From positions 7,428,485 through 7,492,484 of the forward strand of contig NC_134027.1 of assembly GCF_964204645.1 (NCBI RefSeq): a stretch of DNA of 64,000 nucleotides. Direction: 5' to 3'. The translations under genes were made by a program, and so were the position numbers. Source of the DNA: Tubulanus polymorphus (taxonomy: Eukaryota > Nemertea > Palaeonemertea > Tubulaniformes > Tubulanidae). The first letter of the stretch is position 1, and each line of letters opens with the position of its first letter. The notes beneath the pieces were generated by a model. That model had not been told where the DNA came from. It saw only the letters and a program-made list of their open reading frames with translations, and made no database searches. Below, piece after piece: positions 53,538-64,000 of the stretch.

Positions 53538-55923
53538 TTATACATTGACATAGTTTGTTTGCTTATTCAGCGAGTTCTTTTCTTTCCAAAGTATGATTTC
53601 GAGGATAATGTATGGTATTTGCAGAATACCTAGTAAATACATGCCAATATATATCTTATCGGTGACACAAACAAACCGCGAAACGGCAAACATTACTGCC
53701 AACATCAACGCTTGGTGTACTCTACTGAACACGAACGCAGATTCCTTCCTTTCGAACGTATTACCAATTAAACCTAGTTAATAGGAAAATATCAAAGATC
53801 ACTTTCTAAAGAATAATCTATGTATAAAGCAGTTTTATAAAAGTGAAATGATTACTGATGAAATGATCTACATACTATTGCTTTCTGTCAAAAATATTCC
53901 ATCGATGACTCCCAAACAACCGAACAAGACAAAGACAAAATACGGCTGAACATTGTGCGGTATCCAGTATAACATCGCAATATGAAGACTCACTGAGCCG
54001 AGACTCGCTGGAAAAGAGACTTTATTCTTAGAAATAATATAGGATGTAAGCATCAGCTTGAAATTTAAATATATTAACATATCAGATAATGATAAGTAAA
54101 AAGTTGCATGGTTGATTATTTTTCTTCTTACCAGATAAAATGATGAAGGGTCTGCCGGTATATTTTCGTATCAAACCGACAAACAGAGCAGATATTGATG
54201 ATGAAACTCCATAGCATACCACCGTATAACCAACCATCTTGATACCAATTGTGCATGTTATATATGCCTGGAATAGCAGATTAGATTATGGCCTAGAAAT
54301 CAAATCATCCTGAATCAGTACAGGGCAAAGAAACTGAAAACCGATTGGCTAAAATGGCTAGCACCATAATCTATAATGTGATTTTAGAAAAAAGGCTCAA
54401 TGATAGATCACCTTACATACCTTTACAGCATCACCAAATACAAATGACTGCATGAATGATGAATAACAGATCAATGGAAGCATCAGTAACATCTTTACTT
54501 TCTTATAAAATGAGCCCATGCTGCGCAGCTGTTGCGCAATCGTTTTTGTCGTTTTGGAACTTTGAAAGATGATATCTAATTTATCGAGCCATAATGCGCT
54601 TATAATCAATGCAAGAACAATCGCAGCCGAATAGACAATGAGTAAAACATAGAGAGCTTGTCTCGAAACGTGATCGCTTAAACTGTCAAGATTGTAAGAA
54701 TGACAGTACCTCGCGCCGCAGATTGATTTGTTCCAAGATTTGGTGCTTTCTTCGTCGAATAAGACATGTTTATTGATTATGTGTTCAGTAGAATTAACAG
54801 CATCCGCATCGACAGTAATGACCAGATGAGACCGTTCAATAAATTGCTCAGCTTGCAAGATCAGTGACGAAATGAGGTTTCCCAAAATTTGTCCGGATTG
54901 GAGAAACAGCGTGAAAATTCCGAAGAACATAGTCATCACATTTTCAATATTGCGTTCGGTAACAATGCTGAATGAAGCTGCGATGCTAGCGAGGTACGTT
55001 CCTTGAGCAACAAGCAAAAGTGCGCATGTATAACCAGCTAGAATCGATCCAGGTACCATTGTGTAGAATTTTGGGTAAAAGTTAGCCGCGTTGAACATCA
55101 ACTGTCCCCATAAACTGAAGAATATTGTCCATTTCGGTCGGATCTTGTTCATGATCGCTGGCGCTGTCACGCATCCGATGACATAACTTCCGTAGAAACA
55201 ACTCAGCGAAACTAAACCAAGCCCGCCGCCCGGATTCAGACTGCTTTGCAATGTACGCAGGGAAAAAAAAGACATGAAAGCCAACGAAAATGTCATACAT
55301 ATGAAAATGAAGTTTTTTACGTAGATTCTCCGATTCGGAAGTTGATCTTTCTGTAGTAGATGCGCAATTTTCGCTAATTTCATTACTGACACTGGCGGAG
55401 CGACGCTTACATGCGACCCTAAAGCTGCCTCGGATATCATCGGCAGGTGATCGTTGCTAAGCACTGACGTTGTTACAGTCGCGACCTTCGTTGTAAGTAA
55501 CAATCGGTCATTATCGCACCCGTAAATTGAACCATACGGTCTGCGATCGTTAGCTAGACTCTCATCCTCAGGTGTTAATCTGATGAACTTTCTGACTGGA
55601 TTTTTATCTTCGCCGACGTTCAATTTACCATCAACGACAAACGCAAATTTCTGTTTTTGACATTGCGCAGCCCCCGTTCGTAGCTTGTCACACTCACAGC
55701 CCTCATCATCATCGTCATACTCGGCTAAAGCAGCGAGATGAGCCGGCTGAGGGGGTAAATTGGCGCTAAAACTTTTCGCTCGACATGAAGCACATTTTGA
55801 TTTAGTAGATTGTTCAGTTCTCATCGACATCAGGACAGGAGTGTCTTCATCATTTTCAAATGCATCATTAGAACGGCGGAGACGCGGACCTGTATCGAAA
55901 TCAAACTTGTTGCGGTCATCCAT
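53538..55923 (-). CDS. UNC93A: UNC93A-like major-facilitator membrane protein
   Basis: A member of the UNC-93 family, multi-pass proteins related to the MFS; the function of UNC93A itself is unsettled (nematode UNC-93 regulates a K+ channel). Four exons: 54421-55923, 54132-54267, 53876-54007 and 53538-53773, giving 668 residues. About 200 N-terminal residues are hydrophilic and probably cytoplasmic, with acidic runs and CASC/CEC cysteines. The membrane region begins with NFIFICMTFSLAFMSFFSLR and continues through GSYVIGC, AGYTCALLLVAQGTYLA, a glycosylatable loop, KAYITCTIGIKMVGYTVVCYG split across exons 1 and 2, and the last helices MLAVMFAVSRFVC and MYLLGILQIPYIILEIILW. ATG 55923 is the first in frame. 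The long N-terminal extension is unusual compared with vertebrate UNC93A (about 450-460 residues). It is divergent to METTL3. Confidence 0.88.
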
Positions 55924-56345
55924 TTCTGAATATCATCATATGTCGACGTTGCTTCCTTTTTCATCGATTTAGCCTATTTCGCATTTTCTCTAGATTTTTG
56001 ACAAGTGGGAAACCCGCTAGACGAATCATTGACGTCATTATCTACAGGTGCGCGGAATCTCTCTCTCAGGGCTGCGATTAATTTACGACGCGCATAAAGA
56101 AATAAGTAGGTATTCAATCAACAACTTCCGACCTATGGGTCTAATTTCGAAAACTGTTTGTTTGTTGATTCAGACAAATAGATTTCAATGTAAAGAATAT
56201 CGATGATCGATCCTTCGTACTTTCTGTCGTTTATGGTTTGCAGAAACCCCAAGATGTCTGCGCCCATTGAACTTTAAAAAGAAATTAAATTTAAAAGAAG
56301 GAGAAGAAAATCAAAATTGGGAACTGTTTCTCATAATCTTAAGAC
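55924..56345. promoter_or_regulatory. 422-bp head-to-head spacer, putative bidirectional promoter
   Basis: The only DNA between the UNC93A-like and METTL3 start codons. It contains a CpG-containing stretch around 56030-56100 and an A-rich stretch just before the METTL3 ATG. Promoter function is inferred from position alone. Confidence 0.45.
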
Positions 56346-59300
56346 ATGTCTGACACATGGAGTGATATCCAGGCTATCAAGAACAAGCAAAGTAGTTTGC
56401 GTGAAAAACTACTGAGACGTCGAAGAGAAAGAGAAGGAATTGTTGCAGACATAACTTCTTCAACTTCTTCTTCCACTCATTCCACATCAGCAATTGCAAC
56501 TTCTTCAGGTTCTCAAGATGTTAAACCTGGTATGCCCTTCTTTTGCTCACCCATCCATAATTTTTGATTTTAAAATTATTAGAAAATTATCTAAGCGAAA
56601 TGATTAACTGATTCTTTAATTAAACAATAACACAAATCGAATAACGGAATATGGTGATTTTGATATCTGTTTATTTCAGAATTAAAACTAAGCCCATCGG
56701 TCCTTTCTGATCTGAAATCGAAGCCTGGATCGAGAAGTACAAGTCCGGCATCATCTTCGTCAGCTGCTATACTAACTGACACAAGTTTAGTGGGCGTAAA
56801 ACAAGATGAGCCTCATGTTCCTGTCAATCCTGCAGTTGAGAAACAGCTCTTGCTAACGTTATGTGATATAAATATCGTTTATCCTTGTGAATCGCGTACG
56901 CTTCTATCGTATGTTTCTCGTGTCATCGATACAGACGTATCATCGCGAGCCATAGAGGATCTACTCGAGAAATTCTCTGCTCAGCGTCTAATATGGTAAT
57001 AAATACAGTAAAAATACGATATTTCCCAAACCACCGATTTTAAGAATTGAAAAGCATAGATCTTTTCTGATTTTAGCATTGAAAAGAAAAAAGGAATACT
57101 GACCGTAACATCAACAGATCATGCAAAGGTGATTATAATTATTGTATTCACCTCCTTCCACATGGTTTTAGATAGAAGTCGAAATTACTGATAATGAGAT
57201 TTCTTTACAGTTAACTGCAGTCACAGCAGATGGAGAAGCTCAACATACCCATAGAAAACGAAAACGTGAAAAGTGAGTAAAGGAATTAATATTGTAGGCC
57301 TGATGTCATTGTTTTAGATAATGACAACGATTAAAGATTGAAAAAAATTGTTTTAAGTTAAAGCTTTTTGGTGAAACTTGACAAAAGCTGTTATCTCAAT
57401 TTCATCTTTATCTCAGAAATATTGCTGAAATCACCGAAATCAAGACTAGTAAAGCAGCTAAACTGGAAACGAAGACAGATAACAGCTTGGAGGTGGGTGC
57501 TGTCATGTATTTATTTTGAAATAGATTATTAGTTATCATCACTATTTACGCCTGATTTTTTCTCAGAGTCTTTTATCGATGCAGTCATCAAAAGAGCGTG
57601 AAAACAAAAAACTAAATGAAGAAATATTGCAGCTGTTAAGTAAACCCACTGCCAAGGTATAAATTTTGAATAATTCCATTTGATTTGTACCTGCAATATG
57701 TTTTAGTTGAAATTTACTTTTTTCAGGAACAATCAATTGTTGAGAAATTCAAATCACAGGGAGGTACGCATGAAAATGGATTATTTTTCATATTTTTATT
57801 TGCATGGAATCGCAATATGTTGCTATTAACTTACACCTTACTTTAACAACAGGAGCTCAGGTAAAAGAGTTTTGTCCGTATGGAACTAAAGATGAGTGCA
57901 AGAAGATCGGACAAACAACAGAAGCTTGTAGTAAATTACATTTCAGGAAAATCATTCATAAACATACAGATGGTAAGTTACTTAAGCTACTACTCAGCTA
58001 CAGCTGAATAACTAGTGAATTCATATAAAACACTGTTTTTCTTGTATTCTTCAGAATCTCTTGGAGATTGCTCATTCTTGAATACATGTTTTCACATGGA
58101 TACCTGTAAAGTAAGTAAGATTAATTCATCCATTAAGGTTACAACAGCAAACTTGGCTTACAGGATAATTCCTGGTTGTCTTTTTAGTATGTTCACTATG
58201 AAATTGATTACCCTGAGGAGGAACCTGAACGCCCCCTTCCAGTTGTAAAGCGAAGTGATGCCAAAGCCACTGACACAATACTCTACCCACCACAGGTTAG
58301 TGATGACCATAAAAAGGAAACTTATTCAGTAAAATTTGTTTCAGTATAGGCCTAATGCGAAAAACTCAAAGTTTGATCCATATATGAAGAGAGGTCATGC
58401 AGACATGTACTTTTTCGTTGTGACCTACGCCCTATTCTTATTCAAACACAATCCATGGTTTACGTCATAGACCCGTGAAGTTAGTAAAACCCTGGATTAT
58501 TTTTTTTGCTATGTATGGCATGTCTCCAGGTTGACATACAAACAATGACGTCATATGCAAGACCTATATACCATATTGATAGGACCTATGTGATTGACCA
58601 TTCAGAAATTTACATTTCAGTGGATTCAAAGTGATATACGATATTTTGATTTACGAGTATTGGGAAAATGCGCTGTTGTGATGGCTGATCCGCCTTGGGA
58701 CATACACATGGAACTTCCATACGGTACAATGAGTGATGATGAAATGAGAGCATTGGAACTGCCTGCTTTGTCCGATGATGGCTTCATATTTTTATGGGTG
58801 ACTGGAAGGTAATTTTCAATCAGGAAGCTATTTTCATTATCATATTAATTTGTACACATATATTAAGTGTTGGTCTTTTGTCTCTTCAATAGGGCTATGG
58901 AGCTCGGCCGTGAATGTTTAAGACTTTGGGGGTATAAACGTATAGATGAATTAATCTGGGTGAAAACCAATCAGTTACAAAGAATTATCAGAACAGGAAG
59001 GACTGGTCATTGGTTAAACCATGGAAAAGAACATTGCCTGGTATGTCCTGTTTTTTAGCCCACTTGGGACTTTAGTCCCAGCGGGCTATTGCGTTCACTT
59101 TTCGTCCGTCGTCCGTCCGTTCGTCCGTCCGTCCGTCCGTAGACGGAATCCAGTTATTTTGGGAAGTTTTGAAGACACTTTAAGGTAATGTCTTGATATT
59201 TGGGTTACACATGTATCTACCCTAGACACATCTTCGCCAAAATCAGCACTTTTTACACATTTTTGAACTTTTTGAGGGAAATTTTGAAGACGCTTTGATC

Positions 59301-60921
59301 AATTACCTTGATCTTTCGGTTATATGTGAATCCCTCCAGGGCCCATCAGCATATCAAAAATTGGGTCGATCGGACTCAAGATGGCCGTCCTATGACCTTT
59401 TTAGTGCCCAAAAATGTTAATTTTGGCCCAAATTCTGAGTCCTGTAGCTTCCTACTGGTTTACCATTTCTCATTGCAATTTGTGATGGGTATTCTTTGGA
59501 AAGGGATGTTTTATACCTGAGACAGGTATTTTTCATCAGCCAATTATGACGCAATTGGCGGCCATCTTGGTGTCACCAGTACTCATTCGTAAGTGGGAAA
59601 AAGTTTTTTCACATTATATTGATACCTAAGCGTATTTTGTTACCACAATCATTAAGAAAGTTGTAGCTCATAACGTGTTCTATGATTGTGGTGAGTTTCA
59701 AGATCATTGGATTTTATATATGGCCACCAGGGGGCGGTGAATAATGCAATATCTTAGCATTTCTATATTATATTCGTACCTATGCATATTTTGTAAGCAC
59801 AATCAATTGGAAAGTTGTAGCTCATGACATAATCTATGATTGTTGCGAGTTTTAAGGTCATTATTTATTCTATATGGTCACCAGGGGGCGTTGAATAGTA
59901 GAATAACTTAATATTTCCTTATTATATTGGTACCTAGGCATATTTTGTTACCATGATCAATTACAAAGTTGTAGTTCATGACATGTTCTATGATTGTGGT
60001 AAGTTTCGAGGTAATTGGGTTTTGAATATGGTCACCAGGGGGCGTTAAATAGTAGAATAACTTAGTATTTCCATATTAAATTGGTAACGAGGCATATTTT
60101 GTTATCACAATCAATTACAAAATCGTAGCTGCTGACATGTTCTATGATTGTGGTGAGTTTCAAGTTCATTGGTTTTTGTATACGGTCACCAGGGGGCGTT
60201 CAATATTGATATTGTTAGATTGTTGAGCATTTGGAACCACTTCCCAAGTGGGCATGGTGTCCCTGGACCCCTAGTTATCAATGAATATGAATGTAGCAAG
60301 AATTTCAACTTAGCTAAGATGAAATAATACCTTGTTTAATTTAAAAGAAATTACCCAGTAGGCAATTGGCTGGGTCAACTTTTTAGCTCAGCAGAAATGA
60401 AAAACAATTTTTAGCCTTATCAGACACATTTTATGAATATGTATGTATTTCCGAAAATTGTAGGTTGGAGTAAAAGGAAATCCTCAAGGCGTTAATCGTG
60501 GTCTTGATGCAGACATACTTGTGGCTGAGGTAAATCATCTGCGGACGCTCATATTAACTATTGAATTCTCAATGAAAATAGAATAAGATATGTGACTCTT
60601 TCATAAATTTTGTTTCAGGTTCGAGCAACAAGCCATAAACCGGATGAAATATATGGTATCATTGAAAGACTTTCACCCGGTACCAGAAAAGTGGAATTAT
60701 TTGGAAGACCACACAATGCGCAACCTAATTGGTACAGTGAACTTCATGGTGTAATGTTGAGACATTTAATAAATAAGACAAATTTTTTAAAATACTAAAT
60801 CTTTTCTAGGATAACTTTAGGAAATCAACTGGATGGTGTAAGGCTATTGGATCCAGAGATCGTAAAACGATTCAGAGAAAAATATCCTGATGGAAATTGT
60901 ATGGGACCACCTAAGAAATAA
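56346..60921 (+). CDS. METTL3: METTL3, catalytic subunit of the m6A mRNA methyltransferase
   Basis: Writes N6-methyladenosine on nuclear mRNA in complex with METTL14 and WTAP. Fifteen exons: 56346-56529, 56680-56995, 57077-57128, 57211-57272, 57417-57492, 57567-57656, 57727-57763, 57853-57972, 58055-58110, 58188-58295, 58621-58808, 58893-59040, 60464-60529, 60619-60731 and 60810-60921. They give 575 residues (human 580). The N-terminal leader helix ([20 protein letters not shown]) is present. A basic KRKRE nuclear signal follows near 200. Two CCCH zinc fingers follow (Cys280/288/298-His302 and Cys318/324/330-His334). The MT-A70 domain has the catalytic DPPW at 390-393, [34 protein letters not shown] and LFGR. 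All catalytic residues are intact. Intron 12 (59041-60463) hosts a 1.2-kb repeat element. Confidence 0.97.
59057..60277 (+). mobile_element. Best-preserved copy of the AGCCCACTTGGG repeat family, in a METTL3 intron
   Basis: Non-coding, about 1.2 kb. It starts AGCCCACTTGGGACTTTAGT and has GCCCACTTGGGA inverted as TCCCAAGTGGGC near the 3' end (60243-60254), then a conserved tail GTGTCCCTGGACCCCTAGTT. Just inside the 5' end TGGGACTTTAGTCCCA can form a hairpin, followed by a CCGT/CGTC-rich stretch (about 59100-59140). The 3' half is a 154-bp tandem array. It has no transposase, so it is a non-autonomous element of undetermined class. Confidence 0.75.
59569..60202 (+). repeat. 154-bp tandem array with CTCF-like motifs
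   Basis: CACCAGGGGGCG-type motifs occur at 59721-59740, 59875-59894, 60029-60048 and 60183-60202, spaced exactly 154 bp. A degenerate one (GTCACCAGTACTCA) lies one unit earlier, near 59570. The first intact motif, TGGCCACCAGGGGGCGGTGA, closely matches the vertebrate CTCF consensus as I know it. Units also share CATATTTTGTTA, a TGTAGCTCATGAC block and TCTATGATTGTGGTGAG. Confidence 0.9.
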
Positions 60922-62285
60922 TCATTGCTCGTTGATATGATTGATGCATTTAAATCATGATTGATAATGTATTTGTAAAATATTTATGTTTTAAAAATGT
61001 GAATATGATGGTATTGGCGATAATAAATATGTCTAGATTATGAAATCTTGGAATAAATTCTAATAAAATCTGGGATTGATGATTGATATTTTGTGTGAAT
61101 CGTGGGATTCGAACGCACTTGTAGTGGCTAACAGGCCGAACATTCACACGGGATTCGAACCCACTTTCATGGACGCAAGAATTAGATCGGGATACTCAAT
61201 AGCGCACATCCCCCTCTAGCGAATTGAAGGTGCTCAATGTGGTGTCCATTTTGATATTTTCTGCGCAGATCGGAGGCGAATCGACAGTCGAGGTTCGAGG
61301 CGATTATTCACCCCTAGAAACTCCGTAGACGCCTGAAAATCTGGTAATACACAGTTTCTCATAAATAGTTCGGTTATATCGTAATTATTTGTAGGTTTAA
61401 TGGTGATTTATGTGTTAAAATCGGCTTCAATCGCGTCGGGTACCCGACGGCGCATGAGTCGCGCAGTCGCAATGGAACATGGCGGAGAAGACGACGGAAA
61501 AATTGATATATTTTGTCGATTTCTGATCTCCACGTACATTTGCAATCGTAACAATTGCGATAGAAATATAGTCGTTATTTTCTGCTGAGGAACCTAATGT
61601 ATTGTTTTGTTCAGTTCGTTTTGTATGAGCGGTGGTAGATTACATTTGATACCGAACGTAAGATTCGAGCCCGGGCCGGGGTGACGCGCACGCATCGTGT
61701 TATTATTTTCATTCAGTGTTCGGCGCAGTCGCAAACACCATCTTCAATTACAATCGACACGTGCTCACTATATGTCAAAAGATTTAAACACTTGGTCACG
61801 ACAAATCATAAAATGTGAATTGAATTATGTTTCAATTTATATTATGTAGTTAGTAATTGGACCCCCTATAAAAAGGGACCCCTGTTATAAATTACAACAA
61901 AGAACTTTTTCTGTTGCATGGGTGCACCCCCAGTGTCAAAAGTGGATTGCCCCGAAATTTAACAGGAAAATGAAAAATATTTAACAAACTGATACACCTA
62001 AACAAGTTAAAATGTCAAAGCTTGTTCTGTATTTCCAAAAATGTGTTATTGTTCTCCAATCAGTTCTTTTTTGGGGTGTCCTTTTGATTATATGATATGC
62101 CCTATTTTTTTGAGGTTGCACCCCTCCCTAAATCAGCCCTATATGCACCCCTGCTCACGATGTTACTGAATCCTCTTGATATTATCAATCATGGCTAGAG
62201 CCAAATTAATACCAGTTAATTATCAACTCAGAAAAGATTTGACAAAAATAATTATCTTATTTGGTTTATTCAAATATTAGGTTTG
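60922..62285. promoter_or_regulatory. METTL3 3' region and NRF1 upstream/5' UTR region
   Basis: A METTL3 poly(A) signal candidate (AATAAA) lies near 61021. From 61250 to 61740 the DNA is CpG-richer and holds repeated GCGCA words, an AACATGGCGG (YY1-like) and two GCGCAGTCGCAA repeats, which suggests the NRF1 promoter and first exon. The stretch 61850-62160 has CACCCC-rich, decayed-repeat character. The NRF1 coding exon begins after the acceptor at 62279-62280. Confidence 0.45.
61102..61164 (-). repeat. Two tRNA T-arm/B-box-like remnants
   Basis: The minus strand shows GTTCGAATCCC twice, 45 bp apart, each with a partial T-stem. No A-box is found, so these are probably decayed SINE tails. Confidence 0.35.
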
Positions 62286-64000
62286 ATGATGAACATAGTG
62301 ACAACACACAACAGTCGGATTATATCACATTCTGAAATGTCTGGTATAAACAGTACATGTATGGAAATGATGACTGAAGATATGAGTGAGCCCAGTTCGC
62401 CTGAAAGCGCTTTCGATGAATCTGATTTATTGGGTCATGCTGTGAATGACGATGTCACTGCTCAACTTGCTGCTGCTGGTAAGTTTTAGGTAATCAGTTC
62501 AGCACGAAGACTAGTGGCAGCAAACAAAACTAAAAGTTTGTAGCACATGGTGCATGAAAATCAACGAATTCGATTCTGCTTGGCCAATTACATGAAGTTT
62601 TTCAAAATTTGTAAAATTCACTCTTGCCTTGCAACTCTATAAGTATCTAATGGGGTACCAACTCAGAAATCTGAAATCGATTGATTACAGGACCAATAGG
62701 TGTCGCTGCGGCTGCTGCTATTGCTACCGGGAAAAAGCGTAAACGCCCATTTTCATTTGAAACAAATCCTTCAATTCGGAAACGTCAACAAACTCGACTT
62801 CTCAGGTAAAAAATACTCCGGCGGATTAAAGTTTTTGGTTCGGAAGTTGTGCAGTATAGCTTTGAAAGTCTAGATCACAAATTTGAAATATTTTGTCATT
62901 GTAAATTGATATATTTTTAGGAAGTTGAAACAGACAATAGATGAATACACTACTAGAGTAGGACAACAGGCGATTGTTTTGGGTGTCACTCCTGGTAAAT
63001 CTAATCATGGCCTTTCGTATAAAGTGTTTGGATCGCAACCGCTTGAAAATGTGGTAAGTTCTATTAGACTATAAATCTTATTTTGTCATTTGTAGTTTGT
63101 GCTTGATTTATAGTGTAAATCATACAAATTATATGAATTGAATTTTCATGAATTTTTCCCAGATTCGCAATTGTAAGGGAGTGATTATGCAAGATCTTGA
63201 AAGCGCTTTAGCTCAACAAGCGCCACCTCCTTCTGCTGATACATCTAGTCTTCACGAGCTTCCACCGTTAAATGTAGATGGTATACCTACACCTATTGAT
63301 AAAATGACTCAAGTAAGTTTCAAGGTTCATTTCCCTGCTGAAATATATGAAGTGAATACTTCTAATGGTGCATGTTTCTTATAATTGAGTTGCAATTTGT
63401 CAGATATTTTAAGTGTTTTATATTTTACATACTTGTTTTTTTTTACAGGCTCAATTACGTGCATTTATTCCTGAAATGTTGAAATATTCTACCGGACGTT
63501 CGAAACCTGGTTGGGGTAAACCTGAATATCGCCCGGTTTGGTGGCCAATTGATTTACCGTGGGCTAATGTACGCAGTGATGTCCGGTCCGATGATCAGAA
63601 GAAAAAAGTAAGAGGCACTATTCTGTTAGCTAGAATTTGTTGTTGATCTGAAGAGGATAACAATAGATCTTGTCTCTTAATCTACCTCTCCGATTTCTAT
63701 CTACCTCTCCGATTTCTATCCCAATGCTAGTGGGGTTTTGGCAAATTTCGAAATTTGGTTCAACTTGACATTTTACCATTTCGTCTTTTCGATAAGTGTA
63801 TAGAAGATACTAAAGATCGTGGTGTCTCCTTTTGTATTATCGACAGGTTTCATGGACACATGCTTTGAGACAAATCGTGAAGAACTGTTATAAACATCAT
63901 GGCCGTGAAGATTTACTGCCCGCATTTGACGAGAACATCAGTTCTAATTCGGTCGCTACATTTGCTCAACCGACGATGGTGCAAACAATCAATAACCCTG
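62286..64000 (+). CDS. NRF1: NRF1, nuclear respiratory factor 1 (5' part; continues past the window)
   Basis: A homodimeric transcription factor binding GCGCAYGCGC-type sites and controlling respiratory-chain and housekeeping genes; ewg is the fly ortholog. Exons seen: 62286-62478, 62691-62805, 62921-63053, 63163-63312, 63449-63607 and 63847-64000 (open at the window edge). The N-terminus has TEDMSEPSSPESAFDESDLL, an acidic, Ser-rich dimerisation region. The signal KKRKRPFSFETNPSIRKRQQ opens the DNA-binding domain, which continues with IDEYTTRVGQQAIVLGVTPG, DLESALAQQAP, KMTQAQLRAFIPEMLKYSTG, KPGWGKPEYRPVWWP, PWANVRSDVR and VSWTHALRQIVKNCYKHHGR. These match the family very closely. The activation domain lies beyond the window. 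ATG 62286 or 62289 is the start; the exon begins at 62281 after TTCAAATATTAG. Confidence 0.96.

Noticed and set aside
59569-60202. CRISPR-like array from regularly spaced repeats
   Set aside because: The whole 154-bp unit is repeated, there are no unique spacers, and the DNA is eukaryotic.

Overview
The window is nuclear DNA from an intron-rich, AT-rich animal genome, most likely a lophotrochozoan and plausibly a mollusc. The basis is many short GT-AG introns and orthologs of animal-wide genes (NEDD1, ATRIP, NDUFB11, PNKP, UNC93, METTL3, NRF1). A membrane-anchored FkbM-type methyltransferase and METTL27-like duplicates are consistent with this, but the phylum is inference. There is no bacterial-type operon, CRISPR array or rRNA gene, and no intact tRNA gene.

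Layout: 1-2.4 kb holds the last exons of NEDD1 (+). From 2.4 to 33 kb the DNA is gene-poor. It contains a probable secreted EGF-like peptide gene (-, 7.4-8.8 kb), a convincing terminal exon with poly(A) signal of an unidentified gene (-, 11.4 kb), one weak exon candidate at 17 kb, long (TA)n arrays and transposon copies. From 33 kb onward the window is gene-dense: FkbM-like methyltransferase (-), ATRIP (+), NDUFB11 (-), METTL27-like copy 1 (+), a frameshifted rhodopsin-like GPCR (-), METTL27-like copy 2 (+), PNKP (-), UNC93A-like (-), METTL3 (+) and the 5' coding part of NRF1 (+, running off the window). Several neighbours are head-to-head with short spacers: FkbM/ATRIP, NDUFB11/METTL27-like 1, GPCR/METTL27-like 2 and UNC93A/METTL3.

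The genes are mostly independent housekeeping functions: spindle and centrosome (NEDD1), DNA damage signalling and end repair (ATRIP, PNKP), respiratory complex I and its regulator (NDUFB11, NRF1), and mRNA m6A writing (METTL3). No shared pathway is implied by their proximity.

The most unusual signal is a repeat family with at least four copies here. Its best-preserved copy sits inside a METTL3 intron. It has 12-bp inverted ends and a tandem array whose units, exactly 154 bp apart, each carry a close match to the animal CTCF consensus. Other notable items are a 67-bp duplication that copied a start codon and its splice acceptor in METTL27-like 1, the secreted peptide gene with a candidate 11-nt micro-exon, the single-base frameshift in the GPCR, and a 28-nt PNKP micro-exon that splits the kinase Walker A motif.
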